This document shows, in pieces, positions 5,137 through 5,226 of a stretch of DNA of 5,226 nucleotides (within the stretch, counting starts at the first letter, position 1; each line of letters opens with the position of its first letter). A program made the position numbers and the translations under genes. Source of the stretch: Eubacteriales bacterium (GTDB lineage Bacteria > Bacillota_A > Clostridia > Lachnospirales > Lachnospiraceae); NCBI GenBank assembly GCA_030527765.1, contig JAUNAE010000269.1:1-5226 (forward strand). Direction: 5' to 3'. Under the pieces are notes generated by a model. It was not told the origin of the DNA and did not search any database. It was given only the letters and a program-made list of their open reading frames with translations.

Positions 5137-5226
5137 CGTAAATTTAGTTTCACTTTTTACTCAATATATTCATTACCAAAATTGCAATAACAAGTTGCAC
5201 ACTTTTGCTCCACACCACACCTGTGG

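Noticed and set aside
5150..5226. Minus-strand frames entering from the right edge and stopping at 5157-5159 and at 5150-5152
   Set aside because: About 22-24 codons each, no recognisable family, and no way to choose the frame. The terminator at 5085-5136 only suggests that some gene ends here.
1..5226. tRNA, rRNA, CRISPR array, riboswitch or attachment site
   Set aside because: Reading both strands I saw no cloverleaf, no regularly spaced repeats, no known aptamer-like conserved core, and no paired direct repeats that could define att sites.

Overview
The window looks like accessory DNA from a gut-type Clostridia (Lachnospiraceae/Ruminococcaceae-like) chromosome. The evidence is a three-gene cassette of protein families typical of Firmicutes integrative conjugative elements (ICEs), strong AGGAGG ribosome binding sites, and moderate GC. 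This taxonomic call is inference; there is no rRNA or housekeeping marker. Every gene I can support lies on the minus strand, so transcription runs from high to low coordinates.

Right edge (about 4670-5226). This is a gene-poor scar. A strong minus-strand terminator (5085-5136) closes something that enters from beyond the window. Next comes the 3' third of a YhcG/DUF1016-type PDDEXK nuclease (4681-4986), whose 5' end is missing. A GTAAGCG heptamer, resembling IS66-family insertion sequence ends, sits beside the break point. A perfect 8-bp palindrome (4646-4666) follows the remnant.

Middle (2310-4587). This is a compact operon of ICE accessory genes: a 381-aa DUF5688-like multidomain protein, a 72-aa TTRAP-like (putative transposon-transfer assisting) protein, and a 262-aa YodL-like/DUF4316-like protein. 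The genes overlap by 4 and 8 bases, each has a near-consensus ribosome binding site, and a clear terminator closes the unit at 2310-2357. A strong hairpin with a U-rich tail lies in the leader, only about 50 bases before the first start codon. It is either the end of an older upstream unit or an attenuator. The two larger proteins end in a similar basic motif of the form KxSxLxxLxxK.

Left (454-2191). A second operon encodes a membrane acyltransferase-3 protein, which overlaps by 8 bases a 144-aa regulator that combines an XRE helix-turn-helix with an AbrB/SpoVT domain. Below it is a 43-aa membrane peptide that appears to be the amputated N-terminus of a larger membrane protein.

Left edge (1-about 453). 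A phospholipase D-like reading frame is open through position 1. It has a clean HxKx4D...SANL active-site motif and resembles DISARM DrmC-type defence proteins. Its 5' end seems lost at the junction with the membrane-peptide fragment. The two broken defence-type genes (PLD at the left, YhcG nuclease at the right) flank the ICE cassette and the acyltransferase/regulator pair. This suggests a recombination-worn defence or mobility island rather than one intact new system.
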